Part shown: piece by piece, positions 4,637 through 5,607 of the stretch
Layout of the letters: the number at the start of each line of letters is the position of its first letter
How positions within the stretch are numbered: position 1 is the first letter of the stretch
Source of the DNA: Planctomycetota bacterium
GTDB lineage: Bacteria > Planctomycetota > Phycisphaerae > Phycisphaerales > SM1A02
Length of the DNA: 5,607 bases
Reading direction: 5' to 3'
Assembly (NCBI GenBank): GCA_009924765.1
Contig: RFQW01000134.1
Location: 1 to 5,607, forward strand
Translations under genes and position numbers: made by a program
The notes under the pieces: model-generated
Told to the model about the DNA's origin: nothing
What the model saw: only the letters and a program-made list of their open reading frames with translations
The model's database searches: none

Positions 4637-5607
4637 ATGGCGCGCGTGAACGAGCATTTCCTGAAGCTGGCGGCGGGCTACCTGTTCCCCGAGATCGCGC
4701 GGCGCGTGAGCGTGTTCGCCGCGGAACGACCGGATCTGGCGAAGAACATCGTGCGCTGCGGCATCGGCGACGTGACCGAACCGCTGCCCGCGGTGGCGGT
4801 GAAGGCGCTGCATGAAGGCGTGGATGACCTGGCCACGCGCGAGCGTTTCCAGGGATACGGCCCCGCCACGGGCCACGAGTTCGTGCGCAAGGCGATCGCG
4901 CAGTGCGAGTTCCGCGATCGTGGCGTGCAGGTGGCCGACGACGAGATCTTCCTGTCGGATGGCAGCAAGCCCGATGCGAGCAACTTCCTGGAGATCCTGG
5001 GCTCGGGCAACCGCATCGCGGTGCCGGATCCGGTGTACCCGGTGTACGTGGACACCAACGTGATGGCCGGCAACACCGGCGTGGCGCTCGACGGTGGTCG
5101 CTACGAAGGTTTGCTGTACATGGAAGGCACGCCCGCCAACGGATTCGTGCCGCAGCCGCCGAGCGAGCGCGTGGATGTGGTGTACCTGTGCTTTCCGAAC
5201 AACCCGACGGGCGCCACCATCTCGCGTGCCGCACTGAGAGCGTGGGTGGAGTGGGCGCGCGCCAACGACGCGATCATCCTGTTCGATGCCGCCTACGAGG
5301 CCTATGTGCGAAGCGACGACGTGCCGCGCAGCATCTTCGAGATCGATGGCGCGCGACAGTGCGCAGTCGAGTTCCGCAGCTTCTCGAAGAATGGCGGCTT
5401 CACGGGCCTGCGATGCAGCTACACCGTGGTGCCGAAGGAACTCACAGGCAGCGCGCCGGACGGCAGGCGCGTGCCGCTGCATGGCCTGTGGACGCGACGC
5501 TGGAGCACCTGCAGCAACGGCGTGAGCTGGCCGGTTCAGAAGGCCGCCGCGGCGCTGTGCACGCCCGAGGGACAGGCGCAGATGCGCGCGCTGACCGACT
5601 TCTATCT
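4637..5607 (+). CDS. dapL: LL-diaminopimelate aminotransferase (DapL), C-terminus cut by window edge
   Basis: A PLP-dependent class I/II aminotransferase that converts tetrahydrodipicolinate and glutamate directly to LL-diaminopimelate, feeding lysine and peptidoglycan synthesis while bypassing the acylated intermediates. The first 323 of about 410 residues are present. The opening KLAAGYLFPEIARRV and CGIGDVTEPLP (41-51) is characteristic of DapL. PLP-site residues are visible: SDGSK (107-111), Y134 in DPVYPVYVDTNVMAG, N189 in FPNNPTG, D217 and Y220 in FDAAYEAY, and the Schiff-base lysine K251 in SFSKNGGFTGLRC. ATG 4637 is 6 bases after the methyltransferase stop, with no clear Shine-Dalgarno, suggesting translational coupling. 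The family is patchy in bacteria (chlamydiae, cyanobacteria, some deltaproteobacteria, planctomycete-type lineages and others) and also occurs in plants. No frameshift is seen up to the edge. Confidence 0.95.
   Translation, partial: MARVNEHFLKLAAGYLFPEIARRVSVFAAERPDLAKNIVRCGIGDVTEPLPAVAVKALHEGVDDLATRERFQGYGPATGHEFVRKAIAQCEFRDRGVQVADDEIFLSDGSKPDASNFLEILGSGNRIAVPDPVYPVYVDTNVMAGNTGVALDGGRYEGLLYMEGTPANGFVPQPPSERVDVVYLCFPNNPTGATISRAALRAWVEWARANDAIILFDAAYEAYVRSDDVPRSIFEIDGARQCAVEFRSFSKNGGFTGLRCSYTVVPKELTGSAPDGRRVPLHGLWTRRWSTCSNGVSWPVQKAAAALCTPEGQAQMRALTDFY

Noticed and set aside
3794..5482. 562-codon open frame on the minus strand opposite the M42 end, methyltransferase and dapL
   Set aside because: It is antisense to three well-supported genes, is His/Arg/Ala-rich in the way high-GC shadow frames are, and has no domain or ribosome binding site.
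1..5607. tRNA, rRNA, CRISPR arrays, insertion sequences, attachment sites
   Set aside because: No tandem spaced repeats, transposase sequence, terminal repeats or RNA gene signatures were seen by eye in either strand.

Overview
The window is high-GC bacterial DNA. It holds one incomplete gene on the minus strand (1-2251) and four closely spaced genes on the plus strand (2421 to the right edge), separated by a 169-base divergent intergenic region (2252-2420). A DapL-type lysine/peptidoglycan route, an M42 peptidase opening MRPDSL, and a secreted tricorn-like protease with charged linkers make me lean towards Planctomycetota (perhaps Phycisphaerae-like) or a related environmental lineage. This rests on family recollection and is weak; no rRNA or other marker is present.

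Left part: an exported TolB/PD40 beta-propeller protein of the tricorn-like S41 protease type is read leftward. Its frame is broken by one base in a five-base homopolymer (960-964). The downstream frame stays open and propeller-like to the window edge, so the break is probably a sequencing error or a very recent mutation. The PDZ and protease domains would lie beyond position 1.

Right part: a 102-residue protein of unknown function with a CCGGGCC cysteine/glycine cluster (2421-2729); a complete M42 (TET-type) aminopeptidase with every metal ligand and the catalytic Glu (2811-3911); a class I SAM-dependent methyltransferase resembling phospholipid N-methyltransferases, with a very basic tail (3947-4630); and the first 323 residues of LL-diaminopimelate aminotransferase DapL (4637 to the edge). 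The methyltransferase and dapL are 6 bases apart and probably co-transcribed.

The most striking signal is not a gene. Bases 2756-2775 and 2818-2837 form an uninterrupted 20-base-pair stem: 18 Watson-Crick pairs plus two positions that pair as G-U only in the plus-strand RNA. The stem buries the best Shine-Dalgarno sequence of the region (AAGGAGGG) and the ATG of a 20-codon leader ORF. The aminopeptidase ATG lies in its 42-base loop, and the 3' arm is aminopeptidase codons 3-9. A second small hairpin sits inside the loop. This looks like a cis-acting translational control element for the M42 peptidase. Shorter hairpins also touch the initiation regions of the S41-type gene (2254-2282) and of the small Cys protein (2386-2403). 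The methyltransferase lacks a Shine-Dalgarno sequence, but a TAGACT box sits 6 bases before its ATG, as expected for a leaderless mRNA.
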